Below, one piece after another: positions 1 to 11,800 of a stretch of 64,000 nt of DNA; the stretch's first letter is position 1; each line of letters begins with the position of its first letter. Source of the DNA: Ancylostoma caninum (Eukaryota; Nematoda; Chromadorea; Rhabditida; Ancylostomatidae); contig JBAJFG010000330.1 of the NCBI GenBank assembly GCA_037903475.1, forward strand, positions 186,001 to 250,000, in the 5' to 3' direction. The position numbers and the translations under genes were made by a program. The notes below the pieces were generated by a model that was given only the letters and a program-made list of their open reading frames with translations, did not search any database and was not told where the DNA came from.

Positions 1-286
1 ATTTCTTCGACAAACGTAAACAGCGGAAGGCGCTCAATTCTTTACACCGCAAATAGCATCTCGAATTGCTTACGGAAGTCTTGGCGGTACAGATAACACC
101 TAAATAAACATTCAGCATTTGTGTAACGACCCCACAACATTGTAAATGGGCATAAGTTGGGACTAGTTTGTTTGATTTGAATGCTTACTAGAATTGACAA
201 GCGAAAAACAAAGAACTAGGTTCCATCAAGACAATGCTAGATCGCATACATCTTCGGCGACTCGGCAGAAACTCCACCATATACAG

Positions 287-1192
287 TCCCGTCGGTGCCG
301 CTTTCAAAATCTGCGGAATAAAAGCGATGTCGCGTCGGAAGCGCCGGGTTGCCATAACTCTTTTCACTGATCCATTCGAGACGAAAATCAAATATTCAGA
401 ATCAGCGGTCTCAGATGTATCGAAGGCGCTGTTTAAAAATTTCCTCACATGAAATACAAAACGCAAGTGGTTAACAAATAGGGCGTTTCTCAATATGAGA
501 ACTAGGGGATTTTTGGTTTTAATATTCAAATTATGAGCAGTTCACAAAATTTCAAGAGAAAAAAACAAACACCTCGTAGCAATATGAAACACTGGAAAAA
601 AACGCACATCCTCTGAAACTCAACTGGAATCACGGATAATCGAAATCTGAAAATGGAGTTTTTACAACTTGCCAAACCATGCTTTTTTAGTTTAAATTTT
701 AAAACATGAAAATTTCATTAAAATGTATTTGTGGTGGAGACTGCTGCACAACTTTAGAAATTTAATTGTGGAGACACTCGCCTTTAATCCTATACTGAAA
801 ATTTCAAAATTTTGGACTTCATAGTTTCGAAAATTAAATTTGTGGAGTGTAGATCTGAAGAAAAAGTAATCTAAAATCTATATCTTCCTTGTGATAAGAA
901 GTATTTCCCTACTCTTAAACCTCCACTTTTCCAGGAATTCCTGAGTTTGTGTTGAGTCTATAGTACCTGAGGATACAATTAGGTGAGACCCGACGCAGAC
1001 CGGGTTGCCACTAATGCCAGCCTGGCGTGACGTCACCAAAGTTGCAAAAATTTCGAGATTTTCAATTTTTAAACAGCGCATTTGATAATCTATAACTCTC
1101 GAATGGATCACAATGAAAAGAGTTATGGCAAGTCGGCGCTTCCGACGCGACATCGCGTTTATTTCGCAGATTTTAAAGGCAGCACCGACGGG
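287..1192. repeat. Inverted pair of a dispersed ~94-bp repeat
   Basis: Bases 287-380 (plus) and 1098-1192 (minus) carry the same sequence at roughly 85-90 percent identity by eye, and both translate to a shared peptide core with PVGAAFKIC and AMSRRKRR. The sequence outside this core differs, so these look like two copies of a dispersed repeat in opposite orientation, not the ends of one element. The ~720 bases between them hold no gene that I recognise. Confidence 0.6.
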
Positions 1193-1343
1193 ATCGTAGT
1201 CCTTATAGCCCTGAGCTAGCGCCATCTGACTACCACTTCGATCGTCAGAATTACATGGAAAAAAACCTTTACCGAAGATGAGGATATTTAGTCCTATGTA
1301 ACCTAGTTTTCTACTGAAAAGACTAGGGGCCGTAGTAATTGCG

Positions 1344-2000
1344 CTATAACTGCCGTTTAAACAGGAGGCTGAACCGGCAGTTATACACTTTATAACCAGG
1401 AACCATTACTATCTTGAAATGGTCTGAAAGAAATGAATTTCGAGTGGATTTCAATAGCCGCGATATAACCGGCAGGTTATACCACAGTTTGTATGCTGGT
1501 CTTGGGCGCTGGAAAACCGTCGGTTTGTTGGATCGCCCAGCCACTGCCATACCGATATTGATAGAGCGCGCGCAGAGAGCGCGCAAATGTCTCAGACGCA
1601 GACAAGGGGACATCCCGGTTATTAAAAAGTCCTCCAGAGGACTTTTCAGATCCCGGTTATACAAGTGTGTAAGTGGCATTGCAGCATGATTTTGCGTTAA
1701 AATTCGGGCTTTCCTAACTACGCATTGTAACCGTAAAGCTGATATTTTGAATATTTAGGGAAATCAAGCAATTTCCTGCCGTTTCGAGTTCCGAATTATT
1801 TTTTTTTTGCATTTAAAACAACCGAATAGCTCTGGCAGTGCATTAGGTCTCATTTTACAAGTGCGAGAAGTTAATGAAACAGATTGAAATGAAGCCTACA
1901 TGGTTTGAAGCTTTGACTAACAAGGTTCTACATCATGTATACTAGTAATTGGCAGTCGATATTATACTATACGTTTATGGGGAGCCTTCCGCCTAGAACG
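1344..2000. other. Non-coding stretch with short hairpins
   Basis: No convincing gene. A 22-bp palindrome (AAAAGTCCTC/GAGGACTTTT) lies near 1625-1646, and short GGTTAT/ATAACC segments recur around 1345-1400, 1467-1480 and 1617-1660, as in a decayed fold-back repeat. Confidence 0.35.
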
Positions 2001-2004
2001 ACAA

Positions 2005-2095
2005 GTTGCTGTTTGTTAGAGTGGATAAGATCATAGGATCTGATTGTGAGGGTGCGGGGTTCAAATCCTGTCGGTATGCATTTTTGCGATTGCTC
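2005..2095 (+). repeat. tRNA-like (SINE-type) sequence
   Basis: An A-box-like segment (TTAGAGTGGATAAG) is followed about 40 bases later by a strong B-box-like segment (GGTTCAAATCC). The 5' and 3' flanks do not form a seven-pair acceptor stem, so this is not an intact tRNA gene. It looks like a tRNA-derived SINE or tRNA relic. Similar B-boxes occur near 45380-45400 (plus) and 46075-46095 (minus). Confidence 0.35.
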
Positions 2096-2743
2096 CATTA
2101 ACCCCGACTAAAACGACCAAAAAGGTTCGAACACATTAGCTATGCAATTCTGCACTATCTGCAAAATATTTGCAATATTAGGAATGAGTTCAGATCCGAT
2201 GCGCTATTGCTTCAGAATTGTAAAATAAACACTCTCTCATTCGAAACAGAAAACGGATTAATCGTGGAGAACATCTAATAACAGCGGCGAGGTGTACACC
2301 ATTGAATTCCTTCGTCATTGCCTGGGTTTGAAATATTTAGTATGTCGATGAATACTGTGGCTCAGTGCGATGACTGTTGCCATGCACGCAAGTCTTCGCG
2401 CGTTCGTTTCCTCGCTAAGGCCGTCTTTTGCAAATAAGTGGAAATGGAGTGGATGTAGCTCGAGTTATGACAAGAATTTGGTTAGATCTAGGTTATAAGT
2501 CGGTTAACCTCGAAAAACGACAATTGTTCGAGGCCACAACTTTCTCTATAACTGTCGGTTCCAGCGCAATTACTACGACCCCAGAAGTTCGATGAGAGAG
2601 GAATTATGGAAACACCAGAAAGATAGCAAAAGGTAATAGAACAGAACGAAAAATATGTCACTGGTTTATGTTCTTTCACTATGGGTAATAATTTTTTTGC
2701 AACGCTCAAAAATTCAACTAGATACCTTCCAAACAACCCAATG

Positions 2744-2904
2744 TTAGGTTGGTCCGCAAGTCTTGTGAAATATGTTACACTTTTTTCCACCAATTTTTAG
2801 AGTTAAGAAGTAGTAGAACATTCACATTCTATTCTTCTCGTCAAAATTTAAAAAAATTCTGGATCGAGAAATATATCTTGGTGCAAAACTTTTGGACCGA
2901 CCTA
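2744..2904. mobile_element. Short mariner-derived MITE
   Basis: The left end (TTAGGTTGGTCCGCAAGT) and right end (ACTTTTGGACCGACCTA) are inverted relatives of the termini of the larger mariner at 5566-6456. The interior is about 160 bp of AT-rich DNA without transposase. It is an internally deleted, non-autonomous member of the same family with somewhat diverged ends and no clear flanking TA on the left. Confidence 0.65.
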
Positions 2905-3105
2905 TACGTATATTATGCCAACAATATATAAATATATGTATATAATTCTGAAAAGAAAAAATATGATGCCCTGTTCAATCCTAAGTGCAAACATCACATT
3001 TAAACAAGGAGCAGGTCCTCACGAAAGAGGGACGAAAAGCTCAACGTCTCCAATGAAAGATCACCGAGATTAAACTACATTAGGAACAGCACCTACGCTT
3101 AGGAA

Positions 3106-3144
3106 GTAGTGGATTCCATGTGATATCCACATGGGATTCACTAC
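3106..3144. repeat. 39-bp imperfect palindrome
   Basis: Arms GTAGTGGATTCCATGTG and CCACATGGGATTCACTAC flank an ATAT centre, with two mismatches. Nothing coding surrounds it; 2905-4177 holds only short, unrecognised open frames. Confidence 0.5.
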
Positions 3145-4177
3145 ACATAGCTGTTCGTAGTCCGAATAAAGAAGTCAGGAAACATGTAATCTAGCCGCTA
3201 AGAATAGCATCATAGCATCTGGCTCTCATGCGTTCTACGTTCACTCGGCGCCGGGTGATAATTAGTCTGAATTCTGAATCAGGTAGATAAGATTAGCAGC
3301 ACATAAGTAGAGATGGAGATGAATCTCAGTTAACCATGCAAATCTGAAGAATCTACAATGGGTGAAAACCATTTCATCAAGAGAAGGAGATGATCCATGG
3401 CTATGTGTCGCTTATCCTGAAGTGGAATGTGAGCTAGGTTGTACGTCATTTTTCAACTAATGGGCTCATTTTTTGTTGAAATTGCAGTCCAAATGAGTAA
3501 GTTAAACTGTCAAGGACATAAATATCAGTTTTTACAGCGGTGCTCGATCAAATTTGAAAAGTTTCTTGGACTCTCGCCAATTAGAACAGAAATGGGTCAT
3601 CGTGGTCACGAATGGACGTGGGTGGAGTCATGGGTGTGGTGGGATTCGGTGGGCTCTCCTCCAAAGAGGTAACGAGTATGCTGAAAATTGAAATACGAAA
3701 ATGATTGAAAATTCCCTAGTTTGATCAAATCAAGAAAACATTGGAAAATGATGCTAATTATAAGGGATACGAGCAGCACTCAGCCCCACTCACCCTGCTA
3801 ATGGAATACAAATATCAAAGACGCTCCAGCTCATGGTGGATCAGGAAGAAAATCAAGGGCAGTGCAAAGAAAAGCAAGCATGATGATTAAACCAGCAGCG
3901 CCTCTTAACAATACATTCACATCCGCTGCAGTGCGTCAATTCGGATAAAATCAGTGACCATGGAAAATGCTACCATAATATATCAACATATCCTCCTGAA
4001 AAAAGAAATCTTTCAACAGAGCCCAAGTATGGACGCAGCGAGTCAGTTAATCTTGGAAGAATCATTGCCTTTAATCATACATTTGTTCATTTTTCAAATG
4101 AGCATAAATAAATTAATGCTGTGCCAGCGGAAACATGGAAATTGGAAGCACATTATTCAAGAAAGTGCCCCACATCT

Positions 4178-4501
4178 CTAGTTTCTCTTTCTTTCGATGT
4201 TTCAGCAATTTATCATAGCATTTGCACTATAAGCGCATTAATTTGTTGTATTAATCATGACATATCCTTGAAAACATCGCAATTTCTAGTTTCTCTTTCT
4301 TTCGATGTTTCAGCAATTTATCATAGCATTTGCACTACAAGCGCATTAATTTGTTGTATTAATCATGACATATCCTTGAAAACATCGCAATTTCTAGTTT
4401 CTCTTTCTTTCAATGTTTCAGCAATTTATCATAGCATTTGCACTATAAGCGCATTAATTTGTTGTATTAATCGTGACATATCCTTGAAAACACCGCAATT
4501 G
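4178..4501 (+). repeat. Tandem repeat, 3 x 108 bp
   Basis: Three consecutive units start with CTAGTTTCTCTTTCTTTC at 4178, 4286 and 4394. They differ by only a few bases. Because 108 is a multiple of three, one forward frame stays open across all units and reads as a 36-residue repeat (frame 4121-4540, 139 aa). I see no domain, signal peptide or flanking exon, so the open frame is probably a by-product of the repeat length. Confidence 0.85.
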
Positions 4502-5074
4502 CCTTGCCAAGACTCTCTAGTTGGAAAAGAAACCCTATAGTAGTTTCTTTAGAATACCACGGCGGTTCCAAGAGCTCATAATTCAACTGTGGGATTATTT
4601 ATGATAGACACGAAACAAAGAGCGTTGTCGCAAGTTTCAACCTCTTTTCATATCAAGCGCCACAAGAATAAAACCGCCATACGACCTTACTTCGATTTAT
4701 AACCTGCCTCAGTAGACATGAACCTATTGTTTGTTGTCTGCTCCGTAAGCACCAGATAGACACTCTACATTCCAGCCCTGGGATGCTCTAAGAACATGTT
4801 TCGAAGCGATTTGATGTCCCGGACATCCTTTGCCTCAAAGAACATTTCAAGAGGCACTTCCATTAGCCATCTTCTAGAACATCGGTGTTTGGACTGCATC
4901 ACGGTCCAATAGACTTTTGGTGGTTTAAGTGTTAGGACACTATTACACTAAGTCTTTTATTATTTTACTTGTCTAACAATATTAACTAAGTGATACAGGA
5001 AGAGGAAAGAGAGTGGGTGAGAAAGAGAGTATAGTGACCTTAGGATTTGGAATTTGTACCGGAATTTCCGGGTC

Positions 5075-5153
5075 CGACCGCTTGTTACGGTCGACCGCGG
5101 GAGTTGTTGTATGCCGCCCTGTAGGACGGCGAGTAGATCCAGCTACGGATCTA
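5075..5153. repeat. Three consecutive short hairpins
   Basis: Hairpins lie at 5075-5093 (CGACCG/CGGTCG stem, 7-nt loop), 5113-5130 (GCCG.CCT/AGG.CGGC) and 5134-5153 (TAGATCC/GGATCTA, 6-nt loop). They sit in a stretch (about 4930-5390) whose start resembles a retroelement terminus but has no partner copy in this window. Confidence 0.5.
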
Positions 5154-5533
5154 ACTTGTCACTTGTTCATTGGAATATACTTGTAAGGGAATACTTGTCT
5201 AGCTCACTTGTCGTAGGCTCACGTCGAACCGACCATCTTTTATCCAGGCTCCTTTTATCCCCGCTCCACAGTCATAATGGGCGGAGCTTATAAGATCAAG
5301 AACCATCCGTTCATGAGAACGGAAGTGACGGTATGCGGAGCATGAATCTATGAATCATGAGTTCTCGATAGCAGAAGTCATGACAATCGGCACACTTCGA
5401 TAAGACAGACTCGAACGAAACATACAAAGAAATTTATGAAGCTCTTCATAGAATCCCGAAAAACCACGAAGTCTTACGCTAAGTCACATGAATATGCACA
5501 GAGTGCTCCAGCCTTATGCATGCGCCAGTCTTC

Positions 5534-6515
5534 ACAAAAATACTATCCACATATGTGCGCAAATATTAGGTTGGTCCGAAAGTCTTGCACCTAATCTCAC
5601 ACATTTTTCAAAAAATGTTAAGTTCATTATGAATAGACATCAATCAACAAAATAATCATGTTCATGATTCACGAGGGTATGGCCAACGGTTCACTAAAGC
5701 ATCAGCTCCAGAGGTCAAGAACTGTGGCAGCTGCGAGTCGAAGAATCTTGGAATCTCACTTTTCGGTTTGGTCCAATCACCGAATTGCTTTTCTCATAGA
5801 TGCAGCTTCAGGGCTCCCAACAAGTGGTATTCAGACGGGCTTAAGCCAGGAGAATGAGCACACTGTGGTAGAACATCTCAACCTAATTCGGCAATTTTTT
5901 AAGCTTTGCCAAGTGAGGTCGCGCGTTGTCATGAAGTGGAGCAACATGGTCAGTTTTTCCCAGCTCCAGGCGAGTTGCGTCTGCTATTTTCTGCAGTTGA
6001 GAACAGTAGACTTAGGCAATCACGGTGGCTCAGGTGTCAACAGCTCTCGATACAGCATTCTCTCGAAATTTCACCAACAACATAGAAAAATCTTCTATCG
6101 AGCACTTCTCTTTTCGGCTACATTGGAGATGGTTCCCTACGCGCGACTCAACTTTTCTCTCGTGTACGGTTAACATGCAGACCCAACTCTCATGTCCAAT
6201 AATAAGCTGGTGGAGAAAATTCTTCCTGTTGTGGACACAGCAGCAAAGACTGGCACACACTCAATCCTGCAAGGCACTAAGTTCGTGGGGGACCCAACCC
6301 ATCATCCGGTTTCTGTAACTCGGCGTTTCGAGATGTCTGGCGATTATTGTAGCCAGGTGTATCCTACAGTTCACATCTACTGGCATTTTGATTCAAAGTC
6401 TATGGAATTCCAGATCCTAAAAAATATCTTGGTGCAAAACTTTCGGACCAACCTAATATTACGATATGTGTGGATCGTAATATTTGCGCACATAGTATGT
6501 GGATAGTATTTTATC
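5534..6515. mobile_element. Older fold-back element split by a mariner
   Basis: The left flank of the mariner (5534-5565, containing CTATCCACATATGTGCGC) reappears as its reverse complement on the right flank (about 6485-6515, TTGCGCACATA...TGTGGATAG). The arms frame the mariner exactly, so an older inverted-repeat element was the insertion target. Confidence 0.6.
5566..6456 (-). mobile_element. Decayed mariner-family transposon
   Basis: Terminal inverted repeats TTAGGTTGGTCCGAAAGT (left) and its complement (right) are flanked by TA on both sides, the Tc1/mariner target duplication. On the minus strand stop-interrupted frames still show the transposase catalytic block LHDNARPHLAK and the C-terminal block with the FFDSQLPQF and ALVNRW motifs, typical of DD34D mariners. 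Stops and frameshifts interrupt the frame, and at 891 bp it is shorter than a typical 1.3-kb mariner, so it is inactive. The plus-strand frame at 5658-6173 is antisense to the relic. Confidence 0.8.
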
Positions 6516-8436
6516 CACATATGAATTAGTCCACATTTCACGCATCGTACTGGACAAAAAAATCAAGAAGGAGAGCATGGTGATGCTATCTTCATGTCCA
6601 AGAAACTTTTCAGACCTTGTGAGAAAAAAGGTCCAAAAATTACGCACTCTGCCTTCACATAGTCAAGATGCTCTCCATACAAACGCGAATTATGTCGTGC
6701 TGATGTGATCATACGAGTTCATAGAATAAGAATAGGATAAAAATAGAAAGAAAGAAAAGAAAAGAGATAGAATAAAGAACGAATAGGCCAAAATTTGCGT
6801 CCCAGAATCACTTAATTTACTTAATTCAACTAAAAAACCCGGTGCTTGATACAGTCTTTGAGGCACATCAAGATGCAGCCATGAAAGTAGCCATGGTCGA
6901 GAATGTATCAAAGTTTGCGATGGCCTCTATTTTTTTCCTCTCTCGATACTCTCTTTGCAATTGACTATGAAACTTACAATAAATCTCCATGGAAGAGACT
7001 TTCTCAAAGGTGAATACTCATCCATAATCTATAATCCGCATCCATAATTGTAAGCAAAGCGATCACAATCCCTAGTAGTGGGAGAACATAGGATAATTTG
7101 GTCTTCACAAGACTACTCTATCTGTGGCCAACATCATCTCAGCAGATGAATAACGCATGCAATAAAGGGCATCAAATTATTTTTCCGCATGAGGAACACC
7201 GTGAGTGTGGGCTACAAATAAACAAATAAATAAGTAAACAAAAAAATAACTAAGGGTGGCTTCGAAATCAGGTTGGTCAAAAGCAGCCAAAGTATCTCAG
7301 ATGTTTCCTTTGATTGAGGACCGAAGCATGAGCTACACCGACACCATGGTCTTCACTCTCATACGATCCTCCTCCTTCCCTTTCTCACCTGTCCAGACAG
7401 GTGGTGAAGCGAGTGCAATCCTCATCACAAAAACCTCCTATACATTCTTATCACGAAACAAGACTGGGTTTATATCGCCTCTCCTCGCTGAGCCTTCTGA
7501 AACAAACCAGCTATCGCAAAAGCAGAAAGGAGTTCGCCAGCGGAACATAACAAGAGCAGACCCATGAAGAACCGCTTTTCGTGGCCTTAAATAAACTCTT
7601 TTGAACACTGACAAGACGAAAATAGCGGCTCAAGCCGTCGTTGGCCACAGCACGTCAGAGCCGTATCTGATTCTTCCACGACTTGATTTCTGGTTGACTG
7701 TTTGGCCGATACGCTTATCAGGTTATGGTACCTTTGGAAAAAGAATGGTGTAAGGAAGAAATGCCGGGTATCCACCCAAACATGTTTATTCACAGACAGA
7801 GAAAGGATTCTTTACACAGAAGCAAATGTAATCAATGGAATGAATCTGATGTGAGCAAATGGAATGGACAACACATTGTCACACCAATCCTTCAGGAAAA
7901 ATCCTACATATACAAATAGGAGAGAAGAAAAGGGGACAAATGAGATGAGTAATCTTATTAATCGAATAAGAAACCGGACAATGCCCAAATAGGCGAAGCC
8001 CTTCAAACGGGCGGTCGAAAATGTGACAAACCAAAGTGCAGTTGGCTTAGTTGTCCATCACGTTATCATTCAAATGCATCTCCGAAGAAGACAAAACCTG
8101 CAAATGCGACTTTTCAGCCGTGCTGCGTCAGTGTGATTCCAGTGTGGGGACTGAGAGATCGAAAAGGAAGAAGGGAGATTAGTGCTAGTCCAAATCAGAA
8201 AAGTAAACAGCAAACCGCGGACCAGCTGCCCTGCGATCTGAACCACAACAAGCCTAATTTTGGAACCACAGTGGACAAAAGAGTCCTCGTCAATTGGCTG
8301 AGCTATAACGGTTAAACGGATAGGGGGATACGGATAATCTGCTCATCGCTGATATTAAAGAAGTGTAGCAAAGCTCATAGATAAAACAAAGGATGCATCA
8401 CACATGATGCAATCAGACACGTTAGGTCAAATGTGC
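6516..8436. other. Non-coding stretch
   Basis: Several frames of 60-100 residues occur (for example 7256-7567 plus), but none shows a recognisable domain or matching splice sites. Around 7205-7235 an AAATAAACAAATAAATAAG run follows GTGGGCTAC and resembles the 3' tail of the CR1 family at 27.5 kb. Confidence 0.4.
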
Positions 8437-8505
8437 CATTGCGCACTATCAATCGATACCACACGTGACCAGACACGTGTGATATCGATTGAATGGTGCG
8501 CAATG
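8437..8505. repeat. 69-bp hairpin with ~31-bp arms
   Basis: Arms beginning CATTGCGCAC and ending GTGCGCAATG enclose matching ATCGAT and CACGTG segments around a short loop (ACCAGA). There are a few mismatches. It may be a very short fold-back element. Confidence 0.65.
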
Positions 8506-8577
8506 AGATCAGTTGCAAGAGAGGGCGCCTCGGTCAAATTACGATCATTCACTATGGAATTTAGTGAAATATGCCAT

Positions 8578-8826
8578 GGACAACTTGTTCTGGTTCTTGC
8601 TGGCCGACAACATTTTCGGCCAAAGCTTGTTGACAACTTGTTTTTGAGAAATCGTTGTCGACAACTTGTTTTTTCTCTTCCTTGTCGACAAGTTGTCGGG
8701 TGAAAAGCTTGTCGACAACTTGGTTTTCGGTGGGGTGATGACGTCAAACTTGTCGACAACGATTTGCTAGTTAAAAGCTTGTTTGCAAGTTGTTTTTGGG
8801 CAAAGCTGGGCCGACAACTTGTTTTT
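8578..8826. repeat. ~27-bp period array of TTGTCGACAA palindromes
   Basis: Perfect TTGTCGACAA palindromes start at 8655, 8682, 8709 and 8750. Degenerate versions start at about 8601, 8627, 8779 and 8806. The basic spacing is 26-28 bp with one 41-bp gap. Spacers are AACTTGTTTTT-like. No open frame of interest crosses the array. Confidence 0.8.
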
Positions 8827-8829
8827 GGG

Positions 8830-11800
8830 GTTCTGAGTATGGGTACTCATTACCCACATCACAAAAATGCAGATCAGTACCATCATACTTTACTAATTAC
8901 AGCTGACGAGTCGAAATGAGTATGTATGCAGTGCAAGTAATAGCAAAGTGGCAAGAAAGGGGTGAAAGGAAGCATTATTTGTAAAAATGATTAACTCTTG
9001 CTAGGAATATGAACCATCAATTTTGTTAACTAAATACTTGAAGATTGAAAAGTACTAGTGAAGTTAATATGCACAAAATGTAATGGGTGTATGCGTTCAC
9101 CTTAGCAAAAATTTTCTTAACTACTTCTCTTCCCCTCACCTGGTGGACCTTGCATGGGAGGAGCATATAGTGAAACCAACAACAAAAAAACAGGCAACGA
9201 GCGCTTGACGTTCTCGAGACAAATGTGGTAATTTATGGTGCAGGAAAGGAATGGTCAGCAATTCTGTACTTGAAACTACGCTATTTCCGATGAAGGTTCA
9301 GAGGAGACGTCAAGCGAAAGGTTCATTACAATTAGAATTACAATAAAGCTGACTGACAATTCGACGACGCCTCTAAACAGGCGTGGAACGACGGCTGATG
9401 AGAAAACAAGTTTTTACCACTCGTTTACGTTCACTACGTTCACCCCTACGTTCCCCGACGTCGAATGGGATGTCAAAGCGGTGAGCGACAGCGGAGAAGT
9501 TGGACTTCAAGCGCATTACTGACATAGTATGGTTAGAGGCTTAAGTTCATGAACCTGATAGAAACAATGTATATAAAAAATACATTGTGGGCTACAGCAA
9601 TTAATATTGACTGAGAACATGAGGATTTGTTCACCTAGAAAGTGGTGAGACCTCTATTAAGACAAATACGCGAACTATGCACTGGAACACATGAGATTAG
9701 ACAAAATGACCTGAAGTGAAACACAAGGAAGAGCGTAATATGTAATTATTTCGACCATTTAGTTAACAAGGTTACCAGGGGATGATGAGTAAACAAAAAG
9801 CAGCAAAAACACATGATCACAGCCTGCTTTTTTTACTTCTACACGCAACACTTTTTAAAGATTCTAAGCAGTTTGACAAACCCCTTCATCCCAATCATGA
9901 GCCATCGAATTGGGGCAGCCACGGGTCAGGAAGGAGGGAGACTCTCACCTCTTGGAGGGGTTACTCTTTCCCCCCTCCCCCCTCCTTCAGTGGATGGAGG
10001 CGGATACATTCGATAGGCTCCATGGTGGGTGAGTGGTTGACAACAAAGCCCCTGGCGAAAGCTGCTCAGAACTTCTTCCAGGGTTTTCTGGAAGCAATTG
10101 GTGATAATGTTAACCATTTTTTGGATATGCTGCTGCCAAGAAATCTCTTGCATTCAACATTTGAAGGGTTCGAAGGAGTTACTGCATGTGCGTTAGAAAA
10201 CAAAATACTGTGACGATGTACATAGTTGCTCAGAATCTGCCATTTCGCGTGGAACATCTTAGAAGTCCGAGTTTAATCAGCCTCCTTTAGTTTATGCTAA
10301 GCTAGCCTGCACAAAACTTCTGATCTTTTTTTACCGGAGGTTTGGGAATCGGAATTTGGAACTAGTTTAAAGTACAGGAATTTTGGAAGGATACAAATGC
10401 ATAGCTAGTATGATGTGAAATAACTCATTGTTTGCTACCGCCAATCCTTTAGGATTTTAGAGACCTTAAGCTATCACGACGCCAGAATTCTAGAACTTCT
10501 GAAATCCGGACTTCTGAAACAGGAATTCAGCTCATCCCTACTAAATCCGAACAACACCATTCCCCACCCGAACTCTGAGATAGCCGAGCATTTCGATGAA
10601 CTGCTATCGCTCAACGCTTCATTCTAAGGTCGCACAACTGTGACGAACCTGCTGACAGGTAGCGTTAGGCAAACTAGCGAGTATGGGCCACATTAAGGAT
10701 CGGTTCTTCAAACCAAAAAATTGATAGTGGGAAAATTTCAAAAACACCGGAAGTTTGAAGAAATAACAATAACCATTTGAAGGACAAAAAAACAGGAGAA
10801 ACCAATCAGCAATACTGCTGACGATAACACAAACCATTTTGCTGCAAATGTCTTTGAGTGCAAATTTGTTGACCATAGGATGGATGAGCTCATGTAAACG
10901 CCGTGCTATTTAACCATGCACATAACAATCATTTTTTTGCATGACAGATGAGATGAAAGCTCACTTCAAAAACGGAATTCACTTATCACAAATTGTACTC
11001 AAAGCAAATGACCATTGTCAAAGAAAATCATGATGGAAAGAAATAGAGTATGCATTGGTTATTAGGCACAGGAATCGATATTTTGAATCAGTGGGACATT
11101 ATTCAATGCTAAACTTTTCCACAGAGGTGTGGCGTCATGCAGCCTGACTAGATCACACATTCCGGTTTCTCCCGATTGTCCATTGAAGAAGGCGATGTGT
11201 ATATGTGTATCTCTTAATCTGCACTGGAAGAAAAAAAAAAGAGCTGAACTGGTCAGCTAATTGAGAGTACACGGAGACTTCCACTGATGCGGTCAAAAAG
11301 TAGAGAAAATTCTTTGCTCTTTTAGGGTACGCGTTAAATATCAATACAATTTCGATTTTCACGACGTTCCACAGGTATTACCACTTGCAAAGAGTTCCAC
11401 AGAAATCTCCTACGGTCACTTCCAGAATGGAAAATCAGAAAGTTGCATGGAGAGTTACAAGAAAAAAAGAGTGACTACGTATATTACGGAGAAGCAAGTG
11501 TTTAAAAGGAAATGAGTATATAAGAAGTTTCTAAGAGAGTAGAACTCGAAGAGTTGGAGTAATGTTATTGATTTGAAAGATGTATACTTAGACACTGAGG
11601 AAAACCACCCTTCAAAGCTAAAGAAGAAAATCTTACTTGGGTGCTGTTTCTTTCATTACTTTCTCCTCAACCTAATGTTTAATTTACATATTCCCATCAT
11701 TCCGTAGTTCTGAAGAAAACTTATTAAAACCCGGCATTTCTCTACGATCTGGCGTTGAGCCTCACTAGCAAACCGGACAAAAGTAGCTCGGAAGCGAGTC

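Noticed and set aside
2005..2095. Functional tRNA gene
   Set aside because: A- and B-box-like segments are present but the acceptor stem does not pair.
8578..8826. CRISPR-like array
   Set aside because: Regular short palindromes, but the context is eukaryotic, the period is 27 bp with no unique spacers, and there are no cas genes.
9782..10213. 143-residue plus-strand frame
   Set aside because: No domain, no splice or trans-splice signals, and overlapping frames of similar length in the same interval.
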